Below, one piece after another: positions 35,907-48,868 of a stretch of DNA of 64,000 nucleotides. Under the pieces are notes generated by a model that saw only the letters and a list, made by a program, of their open reading frames with translations, had not been told where the DNA came from and made no database searches. The DNA lies in NCBI GenBank assembly GCA_001931875.2, contig MSJH02000763.1:1-64000 (forward strand), in the 5' to 3' direction. The first letter of the stretch is position 1. Each line of letters begins with the position of its first letter. The DNA comes from Byssochlamys sp. IMV 00236 (taxonomy: Eukaryota > Ascomycota > Eurotiomycetes > Eurotiales > Thermoascaceae). The position numbers and the translations under genes are program-made.

Positions 35907-38900
35907 TTACCAGAAACTGCACCATCCGATCCAGTGTTGACAGATATTCTCCACACTGGTCGCTTGGGCCAGAAGTTTGTCAACCTGATCGCTCACATTA
36001 AGCTCTTCGGTTGGCTTGAAGTCTCTGCCAGTCAACTTCTCTTTGACTCTGGCAAGTACCTGCAGCGCACGCGCATTCTGGGCCTCGCGCGCTTCGTTGG
36101 GGACGCCTTGCTGAGCGTCGAGGATACCTCCTTCGAGGATAGAAGGCCGGCGATGACGGGAGAAGTTGCTTGGTTGCATGCCTTGTTCGAGGTTGATGTC
36201 TTCGATGACAGATTGCCGGCGGTCCGCTGCGAAAGACGTACGATCGGGTGACTCGTTGGTTCCCAAGCGCCAGTTGATCAACGGATCGTGGATGAACTAT
36301 TAACGATATCAGCTCCGCTCTCTCTTTTCCTAATGACAGGTCATAACTTACAGCTTCAAGAACAGCCATCAACGAATCCTTGTTTTCTCTAATCACGCGC
36401 ATGACAGCCTCACAAGTGATCCGGTAGCTACCTTCGATGTTGCTAACCTCCATCGCGAAGGTCAACATACGCGTGAGACGGAAAGGAACCCTTTCTGGGT
36501 ATTTCTCGCGGTGCATGGCAATCTCAAAGCAGTCACCGAAATCGATATGGACGATCTTTCCAGTGATACGGTCGAGTAGAAGATTCGAAGGATGGCGATC
36601 TCCCAGTCCAAGAATGTAACCAACCATGGACATGACACCCAGAGATCGCGTGTAATTCGTCCGCCTCTCAAGCCAGGACTCAGAGCTCTTACTCTTGAGC
36701 CAGAGCACACGGTACAGATCTTTGCCTGTAGTGTTATCCATAGCGTAACCAAAGACTTCGACCTTTTGCATGAGAGTGAGATTGTCATAGTCAGGGGCCA
36801 TCTGAAGCATGATCCGATGCTCAATATTGAGCAGAATACGGCGGCTCTCACGGTATTCCTTGATGAGAGCATGCAATGTGTCACTGTTCGACACCCATCC
36901 CAAAAGACCGGAGTTCTGAGACAATGGGATGGCAGGGAATCGTTGCACAGAGAGGTGACGCTTGAAGCACTCGCTATCATTGTCGAGCAGCGTGTTGACA
37001 AGACCAAAGAGCTGCATAACTCGTTCATCCTGCCTGATATCTTCATGGCCCTTCAGAGCGTACATGTAAGAGTTACCATCACTGCCCTTCAGAGTCATCC
37101 TGCGTGGCCTCTTCTTCGTCTGGAGGACATGGAGAACGGGATCAAACTTCATAATCCTAATCACTGGTTTGCCGGGTTGGTACGTTCCAGGAACAGCCAG
37201 ATCCAGGTCCGCAGCATCCTTCAACCTTGGGGAAACATATTTCAGGTCGAGAGTGGACAACTGCGGAAGCTGTCGAGCGATTTTCCGGAAAACCGTATAG
37301 TAGAGATCCCATGCCTGGTTCAGGTCGCCAATCTCCTCAGTCTCCCGGTAAAGCATGCAATAATGCCGAGCTTCAGCCAAATCACGGCCGAACGCCTGTG
37401 CGAAAGACACCTCTCTGAGAGTCTCGGCACCCTTATCCAGTAGATCATGTAGTGGCTGCAGAGTTGCAAACATTCCCTCCACGTTGTGGTCCCCGAAGTA
37501 CAGACGAGACGCTTCTTCCAGACCTTCGTGCCAGAGTTCGTGCCACAGAACTGCAACACGAATTAGTTCGTGGCTGACAAGGTCTGCCTGTTCAACCAAT
37601 TTCGCACTATGCTGCCGCATGCTGTCCATAATATGGCTCGCGGACTGTGATCGCCGAGCAACATTCGACTTCATTGCGACAGTCAACGGGTAGACGAGAG
37701 CTTGCGGGTGGGCTTTGCCGACTTCAGCTAGGAGGCGATGGACAGCATTGCGTACTCTGATATTTGGCTGATTAATACGAGCAATAAGTTGAGGTGTCAC
37801 TGCAAGCCAGGTATCAATGTTGACAGCCGAGAATCCTTCCGTGACCACGCTGTTCACCTCCTGGTCGCCGCCGTGTGTGAACCAGAGCGTGAGCAACCTT
37901 AGAGTATCTTGCAGGGAAGAGGTTGAAGATAAGGAAATAGACCGGAAGAAACCACGTATCGCGGGAATAACATGCTCGTTGATGATGTGACCAGGAACCA
38001 TCGAGCCATCCCGACTTGGCTGGGCAGCCAAGGTGGTGACGACTTCGAAGTTCGCAAGTGCCCAAGCATGCCAGGCCTTGTAAGATTCACGATTGTACTG
38101 AGTGGCAGCCTGATAGGCGTTGAGCACCTCACGGACATGCTCGGCCCTCCAGTCACCCCGTTGGAGTGCAGTTTGCCACTCTCCCTGCTTGAGATAACTC
38201 TTTGCCAACAACTTCCTCATCTTCGAGATGTCTCCCATACGCTGACGCAGGCTAAGTGCATCAGGGTGATTTGACTCCCCGAGTCCATTGATGCCGTTGG
38301 TGCCGTCATGGGGGGGATGCGACGCAAGAGCGGAGTTGTACTTTGCAAGTTCTTCGCTGAGATTTGCGGTGAACTCTTTCAGCATCTGAAGAGCCTCCTT
38401 CTGGCGGCCAGTAGCCCAGTTGAACTTCAGGCGAGCATATGTAACCTCTGGCGGTGCCACAATCTCGGTGTGGTTTCCATCTTGAATCACGCTCTCGAGC
38501 GATGCCAACGAGCGCTCCGCAAGACCCATACGGTTCGACTTGCGACAAAGATTGGCGAATTTGATCCACATATCCAGGTTCTCGCGAGCAGATGTCACCA
38601 GCGCTCTGACCTTGAGCATTCGTTGCCATACTTCAACGTTCTGTTGACAACCGAGCAGTCGCTTGTTCCACGTCTCACGCATAGCCGCTTGCTTTTCTGG
38701 GTCTCCGACATTCTGTTTGAAAGTGATGATCTCCTCGAGCTCCGCAAGCATCTGGACGCGAACGACGACGTTGTAAGCTCGGTTATATGACTCTCCTAAC
38801 AAAGCCGAAAGTTCTGTGTCAAGACCGTTGCGAGCTTTTTCAATATACATAGCCGCCTCATCGAACTGGTTGCGGTGCAGTGCCAGGATAGCACCAAAGA

Positions 38901-41900
38901 ATGAGCGATCAGGGGACTGTTCTTTCATAACGCCAAGATAGGAGTCCATGAGTTCCCATTGTCCACGACCCCAAGCCGCTGCTGCCGCAAGAGGGGCGAT
39001 CGCCCTCCTATGTTCAAGGGATGCCTGATTCCATTTCTCCTGGGCTAGATCGGACAGTACTTTCCACTCTCCAAGGGCATGCAAACAACGCATCTTACCC
39101 ATGGTGACACCGAAAGAATCGGGATCGATCTTCTCCCTTCTCTTATACGCAGCGAGTGCCTCTTCCCAGCGTTGCAGCTTCTCGAACCAGGTCTCCTTCA
39201 GTTCGACATCACGATATGCCTGAGCCTTGCGCAGAATGCCAATAGCAGCGTCAGATTGCTGAAGTTGATTATTGATGGTAATCAGTGCCTCGACAGCACC
39301 GGAGTTCTGATCCTGCTCGAATTCTAATTCTTTGTAGTGAAGGGCCTTGGCAAAGGCATGACATTTGCCAGCATATTTTCCGAGAGTCCTGATGTCAATC
39401 GGCAGTGCCTTGTCATCGTGCTCCATGAATTCGGCAAGGTTAAGCAGAATCTGAAGGATTTCCGGCGGGATGTTGGGAGAGGTGAGAGCTCTTTCGATGG
39501 AACGGACAAGTTCCTCCTGGTACTGGTCATAAAGCTCGGTCCAGCAAGAGACAAACGCAGCATTGAAAAGGTCCTTAGCGAGTGGTTGGTAGATTCCTGC
39601 CAGACTAGCACAAGCCCGAAGCGCCGGAGAAGGCGATTCCTTGAGTAGCTCAACACTGAACCGACGAATCCATTCCTGCCAGTCTTCACGGGTCGATTTC
39701 TGAGATGCATCCCAGGCATTCTTCAGGTGCTGCTGATTCACAAGCATCTTCTTCTGGCCAATCTCGCCATAATTTGTGTCGTCCGTCAGGGCCCCATAGT
39801 TGTCGTCAGGGTTGAGATCCTGGGGAAGAGACTCGCCCTTCTGTAGTTTCGTCACCAGAATCTGATAGTTAATATGGTTGACTTGGTTCTGCTTGATAAC
39901 TTTGTTGATGAGCTGGATATAGTGGCTAAAATCCTGGCCAAGTTGGAAGATAAGAGCACAAATGCAATCCGTTGCAGACTGCCTTAGGGTCCGATCACCG
40001 CTAGCAATCACACGAGCCAGAGAATGTATCATAAGTGATGCGAAGTCAGAGATATTCACCTGGCGAGAAAGCTTTCCAAGTGTATCGATTGCTGACTTGC
40101 GAATGCTTGGAGGATTCTGTGGCTTGTCGAACAGGCGCACGATCGATGGAACGATGAGGTGCATGTACTCCTCGCCACTTGAGCCAAAGATGAGGAATGT
40201 ATGGAGTATCCTTTCGGAAGGTTGCCGTCGTGAGGTATTATCTTTGTCGAGAGTGTCGAGCATTAAGGGAATAAGGCCAGCCAAGTACTTCTTGAATTCG
40301 CCTTCCAACGATTTGGCTATGGCTTCCACGAGGGAAAGTATCGTTGCCTGAACCTGATAAGAAGAATCCCAAAATTCACGAATTACTTCAATGATTTCCG
40401 GAAGGAAGGCACGAATATGCTGTCTGACAATATTAACGAGAATCGCCAGTTGGTTGAAATAGGACTCCAGACGACTGGTAGGAGAGCTCCGGATTACGGA
40501 CAAGAAGCCTGGAATGATCTGCCCTAGAAAGCCGACACATTTCAAACCTAGCGTCTTGAAGATAGTGACAATAGCGTCGATGACAGCGGAATGGTACTGA
40601 GCCAGAGAGCTCTCCCGCAGAATATTTTGCATCAGAGTGTTGATCACAACAGTCGGGTAATACTCCTCATTCGATGGCGTCAAGCCTGTCATTATGAGGG
40701 AGACGTCGGAGACTGTTTGGATCTCGTTGATATGATGAATGTCCGGTGTTGTTTCACTGATCTGTTGGTATTTGTACGGATCCAGAGCACCAAGAATACC
40801 TAGTAATTTTATCGTCTCCTTTCTAAGAGATCCAGTCTGCTCTGTCTTGATGATATTTATAAGAATAGCAAGGAGATGGGGATATTCCATATAAGGCTCG
40901 ATGACATAACCGGAATTGGTTGCCAACTGCCCAAGTGTTCGGAGAGCAGCTTCACGCTTCGTGTGGGATGACAAATCTTGTAGTGACTCTAGGATGATCG
41001 GCATGAGCTCGGGTAGGTACTGCTTCATCTCGAAGCCGCCCACATTGGAAAGCTCTCCAATAGCTTTGAGTGTAGTAGACGCGACACCAGCATTAGGATC
41101 AGTCGTCTTTGGCAACAGAGACGTGACCATTGGGTCGACATAGGACCGGATGAGTTTCGTGGCATTTGAGACAAAAAGGCTGATCAACTGAGCGCTCTCT
41201 TCCTTTTGGCGAGCGGTGCTTGCAAATCCCAAGCCAGTAAGCAGGTTGACTAGCAATTTCCGCAAAGGTGGGAAGACATAAGCGGGATTGACGCTAGATA
41301 GCCGTCCGATGATGCTGATAGCTGCCTCTCGGACAGAGAATACTTCATCGTTCACTGCCAAGAACAAGCATCGAATATTCTCAGGCTTAGCGAGATGACG
41401 ATCAAATTTGCGGTCTAGTGACCACAGCACAGTCCGCCGGATTTCAGAGTCAGGATCACCGACACCCACCGTCAGTAATTTGTCGATAACTTCGCTGACC
41501 ACCTGTATCGAGTGACTGCTTGTCTGGTTGATAATGGGATCGTGAACGAACAACTGACAACACGTGAGGGCGGACGCCTTTCGGATCTCGGGATTGTCAT
41601 TCTCGACATATCGAATAGCGACGTCGCGCACAAACTCGTTTAATATATGCCCCGAAAAGTCGAAACTTCCAAGGGTATGCAGAGCGAGCGCAATTTCTGC
41701 GTCGGAGTGCGGTTCTTGAGGTAGAAAATCCTTCGCAAAGTTAGGAATGGGTGGAAGTCTGTTCTCTGGGCACCCGAGTGGCCGAAATGGTGTCCCGCAG
41801 AGTATGATACTCAGCATATCAAGCAGCTTTTCTTGGATGGTGGGTTTTATCGGAGGGATGTAGTGAGCCATATCGACAAGTGCCTGTGTAAGGGACTCGC

Positions 41901-43231
41901 TCAGACCACAGGCGAAGACTGGGTCCAGCAATGCCTCCATATACTTGCTGAGGGTCTGTCCAACCGCCAACGACAGCATACTGATACATTCAAACATGGG
42001 ACCCTCATTGACTGCAGCTCTGTTACGCCTACATGGGTTGTCAGATAAGTTCAGCGTCAAGAAGGGAATGGGCAGTCACTTACGCTTTCATAGCAAGACC
42101 CTCTCTAATGTAGACAATAATCCCGTCCAAGAACGGGGTGATAGCCACACCGACCGCGTTGGCGATCTTTCCGATAGCGATGAAAGCCGGGTTTCGCTCC
42201 TTATCCCGCTTTAGCTGGGCTTGTAGATAGATCATAAACTTGTGAAGATAGTTGTTCGTGAAATCCATAGGGGCGTAAGATGCGAGGATCGGTATCGTAA
42301 GGACAACCTGCGTGCGAATCTTGGGATCACGATGGTCCTTCAGTCGAAGGACAATCTCACAGGCGTTTCTGTAATGTTCATTCATGAACATTGCACCCTT
42401 CAAAAGGAGCTCCTTTAGAATGAGAAGAGATCCATGGATCCAGTCAACGTTGCTGGATTTGAGTCCCTGTAACGACTCCTCGTAGATCCGGGCGAACCAA
42501 AGCTGGCGCACTTGCATGTCTCGTGCAGCTATGATCTCGAAACATTCACTAACTGCTTCGGCGGCTGTCTCTCGAATGAGCACCTTGGGATCCCGCAAGG
42601 CAACCCAGACGAGTTCGAAAATCTGAGGTACAAATCCATAAAGCAGCGTTGGAGAACCCTTCGCAAGCTCCCGGATTATAAGCACAGCAGCGAAGCGCCT
42701 ACCCTCCTGTCTTTCTGACTGGAGCCATTCCAACGCAGACTGTATTTCACTTTCTACCAGCTCTGCTGTCAGAGCCCCACCTGGTTTGGCCAGGCGGCCA
42801 AGCGACCTCGCGGCGTACACCAGGACTGCATTATCGTTGCTACGAAGTGCGCTTCGTAGATAACTGGCAAACCGTGTAGTCTTCTGCGCAGCATCGACAC
42901 CATCGAAATCTATTAGCCGGTCAAGAGCCAGGATACCACCGATCTTCTCATTTGCATCACCGCCTGTAACCACCAGTTGTGCGATACGTTGGCTCACGGC
43001 GTTGTAGTACTCGAGGAACTTTTCGGGAGGCCACTCTGTTAAAAAAAAGAAAAACAGTTAGCAGCTCCTCTCCCTGGCACTGTATCATTTTAAGACTAAT
43101 ATACCTCTTGAGACGGCGATGACATTGTCGTAGAGCTCATACGAAGCTCGGACCCGTACCTCCTCATTCTTCGATTTCAACTCTGAGAAGAGCCGTTGTG
43201 TAACGTCCGTGGCCGGACCTGCTTGCGCCAT
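35907..43231 (-). CDS. tor: TOR serine/threonine kinase (target of rapamycin)
   Basis: Four exons, complement(join(35907..36296,36352..42028,42084..43035,43105..43231)), give 2381 aa, the usual length for fungal TOR. It is the PI3K-related kinase at the core of the growth-controlling TOR complexes. N-terminal HEAT repeats fill about residues 40-1200, followed by the FAT domain. The FRB segment lies near 1850-1945 and has LWHELWHEGLEEASRLYFG, with the Ser that contacts FKBP12-rapamycin, so the protein should be rapamycin-sensitive. The kinase domain has MSMVGYILGLGDRHPSN (catalytic loop, near 2171) and HIDFGD (DFG-type loop, near 2188). The FATC tail ends in the hallmark GWCSFW. A single gene of this type is expected in Aspergillus. 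All phases close. Divergent from the Gre2-like reductase upstream. Confidence 0.98.
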
Positions 43232-44808
43232 TATTGTGAATCACACCCCAGGGCGCACATTGGAGACCAAAGCCCAGGGGAAATGTACACAGTTGACTGT
43301 GGACATGAAAAGATGCTGATGAACGGAGAGATGTGAGGTCAAAGTCGAGATCATGCGCGGTGGTGCACGGACCACTTCTGCATCCATGCCTGGAGCTTGT
43401 TGCTTACCAGCCGCACGGATGGCACCGATGGTCTTAGTTAATGTTCAAAGAAATAATCTGATAGCCTGTATCTTTTGTCTGTGTTTATAGACAAGCTGAA
43501 ATCCCTTCTGTTATCACTACGCATTTTATTATCTTCAGGTGCTACCTAGATTGCAAGGCACATTAATTACACCCACATATTTGGCGGGGAAATCACCTCG
43601 GGGGAACACAGAGAGCTACTAGCAACATCAAGAGCACTACCAACACGTGCCTCATAAGATATGAGGCATTCTTAACATGGATTAATTGTGTGTGTCTCTC
43701 AAGTCTGCATATATCTTTCAGCATATGATAAGTGCAGCAGACTAAGTTACCACCAAATCTTTACCGAGGCTCGTCTCCTAAGTCATCTATCTAGCAGCCT
43801 ATGTGTGTCGCACTTTGCAAGTATTTATCTATCTTCGCTCTATCGCATGGCCGATTCTAGTAGTGTATTAGAAGGAAAGAGATGCTCATTTAAGGCATCG
43901 AGCTATGTTTATATTTCGCGGGAGAGCTCATAAAAAGCCACGAGTCAAACGGATGGAAATATATAATCCAGATATTCGAAAATGCCAGCAACGATTTGTC
44001 TTCCAGCAACCAATAAGAACAACTATATTTTCAGAAATTAAAAACGAAATCATGCTTACATGGAGTCGCGACTCGCTTGTCGGGAAGATGGCCGACGGCT
44101 AAGTACCGAGGAACTGCCGACTTGAAGTCCGTGGGATTAATCTTGGATCGAAAGCTTAGCACAGAGAAGCCCAATTAATATGCATGTTCTTCTTGGTGTG
44201 AATCACGCAGCATTTTGAGGATATGAGCTTGCGCTTCGCCCTGATTAACTGGATCCTGTTCATTCTTCTGATAGGGTGCACCATGCACGTAATCAATGGG
44301 CGTAAGCTCGCAAGTGACAATTCTGGTTAGACTATTAACTATGGCGTATACTATACACCGCATTCGAGCTTGAGAGAACCTCTAAACCAAGTGATCTCGA
44401 TCAAAGTTGATTGGCTTTCTTTCAAGTTTGCAAATTTGAACCAGGGTGTGGCAGGTCAAATATAAACAGCTGAAGGCACAGCTATCGAAAGTGTCTAGTG
44501 GCGGCATTCATTCATTATTCAAGATACATGGAATTGGGGTGATCCCCGGATAAACTGTGAGGGAACCGTGCAGAAATAATAATGGTGCATATGGCGCAAT
44601 ATCAATGGTCGGTAGTAATTGTGGATCCCGAGGGGAACAGATAAAACTAACGGAGGGGTTCCCTTACAAATCCGAAACTACTACTTAACTATAAAGCAGC
44701 CACGGACCCCTCGTTGTCAAGATATATTGTCGTCTTGATTCAGCTCGAGACCACGGTTCTGCAGATACTAGACCAAGGATATCTTTTGAGACTCAACATA
44801 CTTGCAAA
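43232..44808. other. Divergent promoter region, TOR / Gre2-like reductase
   Basis: The 1.6 kb between two divergent starts is AT-rich in the middle. No gene was seen. Short frames are random. Confidence 0.45.
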
Positions 44809-46145
44809 ATGGTGAAGGTCCTCTTAACCGGTAAGACTTCCTACGCTATGGACGTATATAGAACCAGGACTAGCTAACAACATATTACCGTATATTAGGC
44901 GGCAGTGGCTACATAGCTGCGCACGTAATTCAGGTCCTACTTGACCATGGGTATTTGATCCGTTTCCAGTACTTCTGCCGCCAGGCTAATCTCAATCTAG
45001 ATTCGATACGGTGGTGACTGTTCGGTCCGAAGAGAAGGGCAGGCGGATCCTCGACAACCATCCCAACGTTCCGAAGGAGAAGCTGTCATATGTGATTGTT
45101 GAGGATGTTGCGAAGGAAGGCGCATTTGACGAGGTCAGTCTATCACATTCCGGTGCCTTTCTGGTTATACACAGCAAGTTCAAGACCGTTTTCAGGTCTA
45201 TTCTTCGCAGGACCAATTAGCGGGCATTGGCGCTCTCAGCGGCATTGGGAGTTCAACAGAAACGACAAGACTAACTGGTCAATAGGCCGTCAAATCAGAC
45301 CCTCCCTTCGATTACGTCCTCCATACCGCGTCACCTTTCCACTTCAATGTCCAGGATCCCGAGAAGGACTTCCTCAACCCTGCCATTAAGGGAACTACCG
45401 GTATCCTGAAGGCCATCAAGGCTTATGCACCGACTGTCAAGAGAGTTGTCGTCACCTCATCGTTCGCCGCGATTGTGAACCCTCAACAACATCCCAAAGT
45501 ATACAATGAGACGTTCTGGAACCCGATTACGTGGGAAGAGGGATTGCAGCCAAGCAACGTCTACCGCGCTAGTAAAGTGAGTTCTACGCAGTCTTTCAGC
45601 TCAAGATAGTAGGACAGCGGTTGATTATTCTATTCTAGACTTTTGCGGAGAAGGCTGCTTGGGAGTTCGTTGAGAAGGAAAAGCCCAACTTCGATTTGGC
45701 GACGATCAACCCGCCCTTGGTATTTGGACCTATCGTTCATTACCTCAACTCGCTCGATGCGGTGAACACTTCCAACGCTCGTGTGAGAGATCTGATCCAG
45801 GGCAAGTCCAAGGAAAAGCTGCCGCCCACCGGTACATTCCTCTGGGTAGACGTCCGCGATGTTGCCCTTGCTCATGTCCGAGCCATTGAGGTCGCAGAGG
45901 CTGGTGGCCAGAGGTTCTTCGTCGTCGCTGGCCAGTTTTCGAACAAGCGAATTGCCGATATTATCCACGAGACTCATCCCGAGCTAGATGATAAGTTGCC
46001 TCCAAAGGACACAGCGGATGACTTCAACCCCGACAACTACCAGGCCGACAACTCCAAGTCCGTTAAGGTCCTGGGTTTGAAATACCGTGATCTGAAGGAG
46101 TCCATCTCGGACACTGTGAAGTCCCTGCTGGCAGTTGGCGCTTAG
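44809..46145 (+). CDS. NAD(P)-dependent reductase of the Gre2/dihydroflavonol-reductase type
   Basis: Five exons, join(44809..44830,44899..44950,45001..45133,45286..45576,45639..46145), give 334 aa with all phases closing. The first exon is only 22 nt. It is an extended short-chain dehydrogenase: VLLTGGSGYIAAH is the dinucleotide loop, VTVRSEEK a cofactor-selecting segment, VLHTASPFHF the strand-4 region, VVTSSFAAI holds the catalytic Ser, and YRASK is the YxxxK pair, split from the next exon exactly after the Lys. Relatives reduce methylglyoxal, 3-methylbutanal or aromatic ketones with NADPH. The substrate here is unknown. No signal peptide; cytosolic. Tandem with and 300 nt before the mitoribosomal gene, with no expected link. 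Confidence 0.9.
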
Positions 46146-46445
46146 ATCTGTAGAGCACGCGGGAATCTGTGCATGGCAGCGGCTGTTTTTCTACGAGTAT
46201 AATATATATAGACATCATGAATATGTGTTAATTTTTAAATATGAAGCGCGTCCCTCCATATTTCTAGCCACCACAGTCGAACTCAAGAGCTTCCGATAGA
46301 TGGGTCTGACTAGCGTGTGGTGTTTCTATGGAGTCCCGTAGTGCGCACCTCGTCCGCCTTGGCATCCGAAGCCGACTTTTTCCAAGAGGCTTCACTGCTT
46401 CAGGGAGCTGTGCTCGGAGGATATCGTGTACACCCTCCAGGCACA

Positions 46446-47873
46446 ATGGCAGCTGCAAGGCTATCGCCTACGGCGAACCTGCTACGAAAATCTCGGCTTT
46501 TTGCTCTACCGCCTGCATTGTCGCCTCCTCAGGATCCGGCAACGTCGAAGACCGTCTTCGAGTCCGATACCGCGACACTTCCGTATCCTATCCGAGCTTC
46601 TATCGAAACTCCAGCCTCATCGCGCGCCAGAGGAGATTGGGGTCTGAAGCGTCCTCTTCCGGCGAAGGCTACGACTGACAAATCGTCGAGACCGATTGTG
46701 CGAGTCAAGGCGATTGATACATTTGAACATGTTACCGACTTCGAATCCGCTGCGGATCATACAGTGACCCTGGAGAAATTCCAGGAGTTGCATATGCCCA
46801 TGTCTCTGCCCGCAAAGATCAATTACGCGAATGCTCTTATCCCAAGACACCAAAGTCCTTTCGAGAACCTGGTCGACAACACTGAGAACAGCGAAAGTCT
46901 GAATGAACCTGGAGCCAAGCAGTTCCGACACTCGGGACCATGGCTTGCCGGGCAGACCGAGACTGAATTCCAGGCATATCTGCACAGAATTCAGCGAAGG
47001 AGACCTGAGCTGCTGCAGAAGCTCCGGGAGCGTCTAGTCGCGAAGCGAACCAGCGAGCGAAGAAAACAAGCCCAGGACAACGGCGAGGACCTCGAGGGTC
47101 TCGATCAGCCTGTCCAGGTGACAGAGGAGGAGTTCCAGAACTACGTCAAATCTCTTCGATCGGACCCTCTGGCTCTGGGTCCGGTGGTCTTTGAGCTTCT
47201 TGACCTTCCCTCACCACCAGCCGTCCCCAGTGACCGGATCGGCTCCCGATACTATCAGTCCCCGGGGACCAAGTTGTCTTCTCCCGAGTACGCCATCTCC
47301 GGTCCTCCCAAGACCCATCCTTCTGCTGGTCTTTCCTACACGCGATCGCACGCCCTTCTATACAACCACCCGAAGTATGGTCCGCAAACATACCAGCGTC
47401 CGGTTGAGGCCCGTATCCTCCGTCCTAAGGGACGTTTCAAGGGCAGAATGTCGAAGGCCATTGCCGGTATCGGTGGTATTGCAGTTGAGGATCTCAATGC
47501 CATGACTTTCGCCGAACAGAGCGGTCCTCCCGGCTTGAGCTACTTCGATGCCTCAATTCCTGGTGGTGCTAAGTACTGGGTCACTCCAGTGCGAGCCTCC
47601 GTGGACTCTGAGGGCCGGATTGGCCTGGCTTCCTATCGGGCCACCGCTTCCTCCAAGGCGCCGTACGGAATTAGCGACTACAAGAAGCCTTCCCTCACGA
47701 GCGTTTCTGATACGATCCGCGGTGTTGAATCTCGCATGGTCCCTCGCCTGGACCGACTTTCTCCCCGACAGCCCCGTTTCAACGAGAGCGACGAGCCTGT
47801 TGCGACGAAGCAACCAGTTCGAGAGACGGAAGATATTGCTCGGAGCCTTATGAGGACCCTCAGCTCCTCTTAG
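46446..47873 (+). CDS. mrp51: Mitochondrial small-subunit ribosomal protein Mrp51 (mS51-type)
   Basis: A single exon of 475 aa. The frame is open upstream only from a GTG, so the ATG at 46446 (CACAATGGCAGC) is the start. It begins with a basic, Ser/Leu-rich presequence (MAAARLSPTANLLRKSRLF), fitting import into mitochondria. The fungal Mrp51 blocks RGDWGLKRPLP, VRVKAIDTFEHVTDFESA and HTVTLEKFQELH follow, then a conserved AGLSYTRSHA...RPVEARILRPKGRFKG region. The protein is a fungal-specific component of the mitoribosomal small subunit and in yeast helps translate COX mRNAs. Length is typical for filamentous fungi. The C-terminal 100 residues are variable. Confidence 0.9.
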   Translation: MAAARLSPTANLLRKSRLFALPPALSPPQDPATSKTVFESDTATLPYPIRASIETPASSRARGDWGLKRPLPAKATTDKSSRPIVRVKAIDTFEHVTDFESAADHTVTLEKFQELHMPMSLPAKINYANALIPRHQSPFENLVDNTENSESLNEPGAKQFRHSGPWLAGQTETEFQAYLHRIQRRRPELLQKLRERLVAKRTSERRKQAQDNGEDLEGLDQPVQVTEEEFQNYVKSLRSDPLALGPVVFELLDLPSPPAVPSDRIGSRYYQSPGTKLSSPEYAISGPPKTHPSAGLSYTRSHALLYNHPKYGPQTYQRPVEARILRPKGRFKGRMSKAIAGIGGIAVEDLNAMTFAEQSGPPGLSYFDASIPGGAKYWVTPVRASVDSEGRIGLASYRATASSKAPYGISDYKKPSLTSVSDTIRGVESRMVPRLDRLSPRQPRFNESDEPVATKQPVRETEDIARSLMRTLSSS

Positions 47874-48252
47874 TTATCTGATGTGACGATTGCAAGCGGG
47901 CGTAGAATCACGGGGGGCATATATGGTTGGCTGTACGATAGACGGCAAATGTAAAGCTACTCCTATAAACTATAGTTTCATTCTCCTCTATTTGAATAAA
48001 TTAAAGCATTTTACAGTTACAGACAAATTCCCCTTTGGATCATTGAGATTCTATTTCTGTTATTATTGTCACTCGGATATGGAAGTTCTTGCTTCTGGAT
48101 GACATCACGTGATTTAGGGTCAGTACTCAACCACGTGATTAGGGCAACTCACACAAACCGCCAAAAAGCGGCACAACATCTGGACTTTTGAGATCGAGAT
48201 ACAACCACACTCGGACGGCCATCTCCAGTTCCATCCAGCAACAACCGCCAAA
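47874..48252. other. Intergenic, promoter of eS17
   Basis: The first part is the Mrp51 3' flank with an AT-rich stretch near 47960-48050. The last 150 nt hold two CACGTGA/AGGG modules (see 48106-48144) and a pyrimidine-poor leader for the ribosomal protein gene. Confidence 0.6.
48106..48144 (+). promoter_or_regulatory. Two CACGTGAT(T)TAGGG modules upstream of eS17
   Basis: CACGTGATTTAGGG (48106-48119) and CACGTGATTAGGG (48132-48144) lie in the same orientation 26 bp apart, ending about 110 nt before the eS17 start. CACGTG is the Cbf1-type E-box and TTAGGG the Tbf1-type telomere-like site. These two factors are known to drive ribosomal protein genes in Candida. A repeated, fused copy before a ribosomal protein gene is strong circumstantial evidence for a functional element; binding by Aspergillus factors is inference. 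Confidence 0.65.
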
Positions 48253-48868
48253 ATGGGTCGCGTCAGAACCAAGGTCAGTAAATATATCCCTCATGAATAA
48301 TTTCTCTGAACGAGAAATTCCAAAACGAGTATACGGACTGACATCGCTTTTTTTTCTCCATCATAGACCGTCAAGAAGTCCGCCAAGGTCATCATTGAGC
48401 GTTACTACCCCAAGCTCACCCTGGACTTCGAGACCAACAAGCGTCTTTGCGATGAGATCGCCATCATTGCCTCCAAGCGTCTCCGCAACAAGATTGCCGG
48501 TTACACCACGCACTTGATGAAGCGTATCCAGCGTGGTCCCGTCCGCGGTATCTCCTTCAAGCTCCAGGAGGAGGAGCGTGAGCGCAAGGACCAGTACGTC
48601 CCTGAGGTCTCTGCTCTGGATGTTAGCCAGACCGAGTCCGGCCAGCTCGACGTCGATGCCGACACCAAGGACCTCCTGAAGAGCCTGGGCGTAAGTTTTC
48701 ACTATCTGGATTCAATGCAGTGCGCCGGGATGGGCGCGCAGGTCTGGTGGAATAGCATGAACTAACCGGTTCTTCTCTTTACAGTTCGACTCCCTCAAGG
48801 TCAACGTTGTCAACGTTTCCCAGCAGCAGGTCCAGGAGCGCCCTCGCCGCTACGGTGGTGGTCGCTAA
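48253..48868 (+). CDS. rps17: 40S ribosomal protein S17 (eS17)
   Basis: Three exons, join(48253..48273,48367..48690,48785..48868), give 142 aa. The first exon is just seven codons (MGRVRTK), a common pattern for fungal ribosomal protein genes. The core [57 protein letters not shown] and [19 protein letters not shown] is near-universal for eS17. The C-terminal exon ends in RPRRYGGGR. The second intron (48691-48784) is normal. The protein sits at the 40S beak/head region. High, constitutive expression is expected; codon use is strongly biased to C/G-ending codons, in keeping. Confidence 0.98.

Noticed and set aside
36592..37443. Long open frame antisense to the TOR kinase region
   Set aside because: It is the shadow of a conserved coding exon; no recognisable domain and no start context.
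46317..46445. In-frame extension of the Mrp51 gene
   Set aside because: Opens with GTG only; the ATG at 46446 starts a good mitochondrial presequence.
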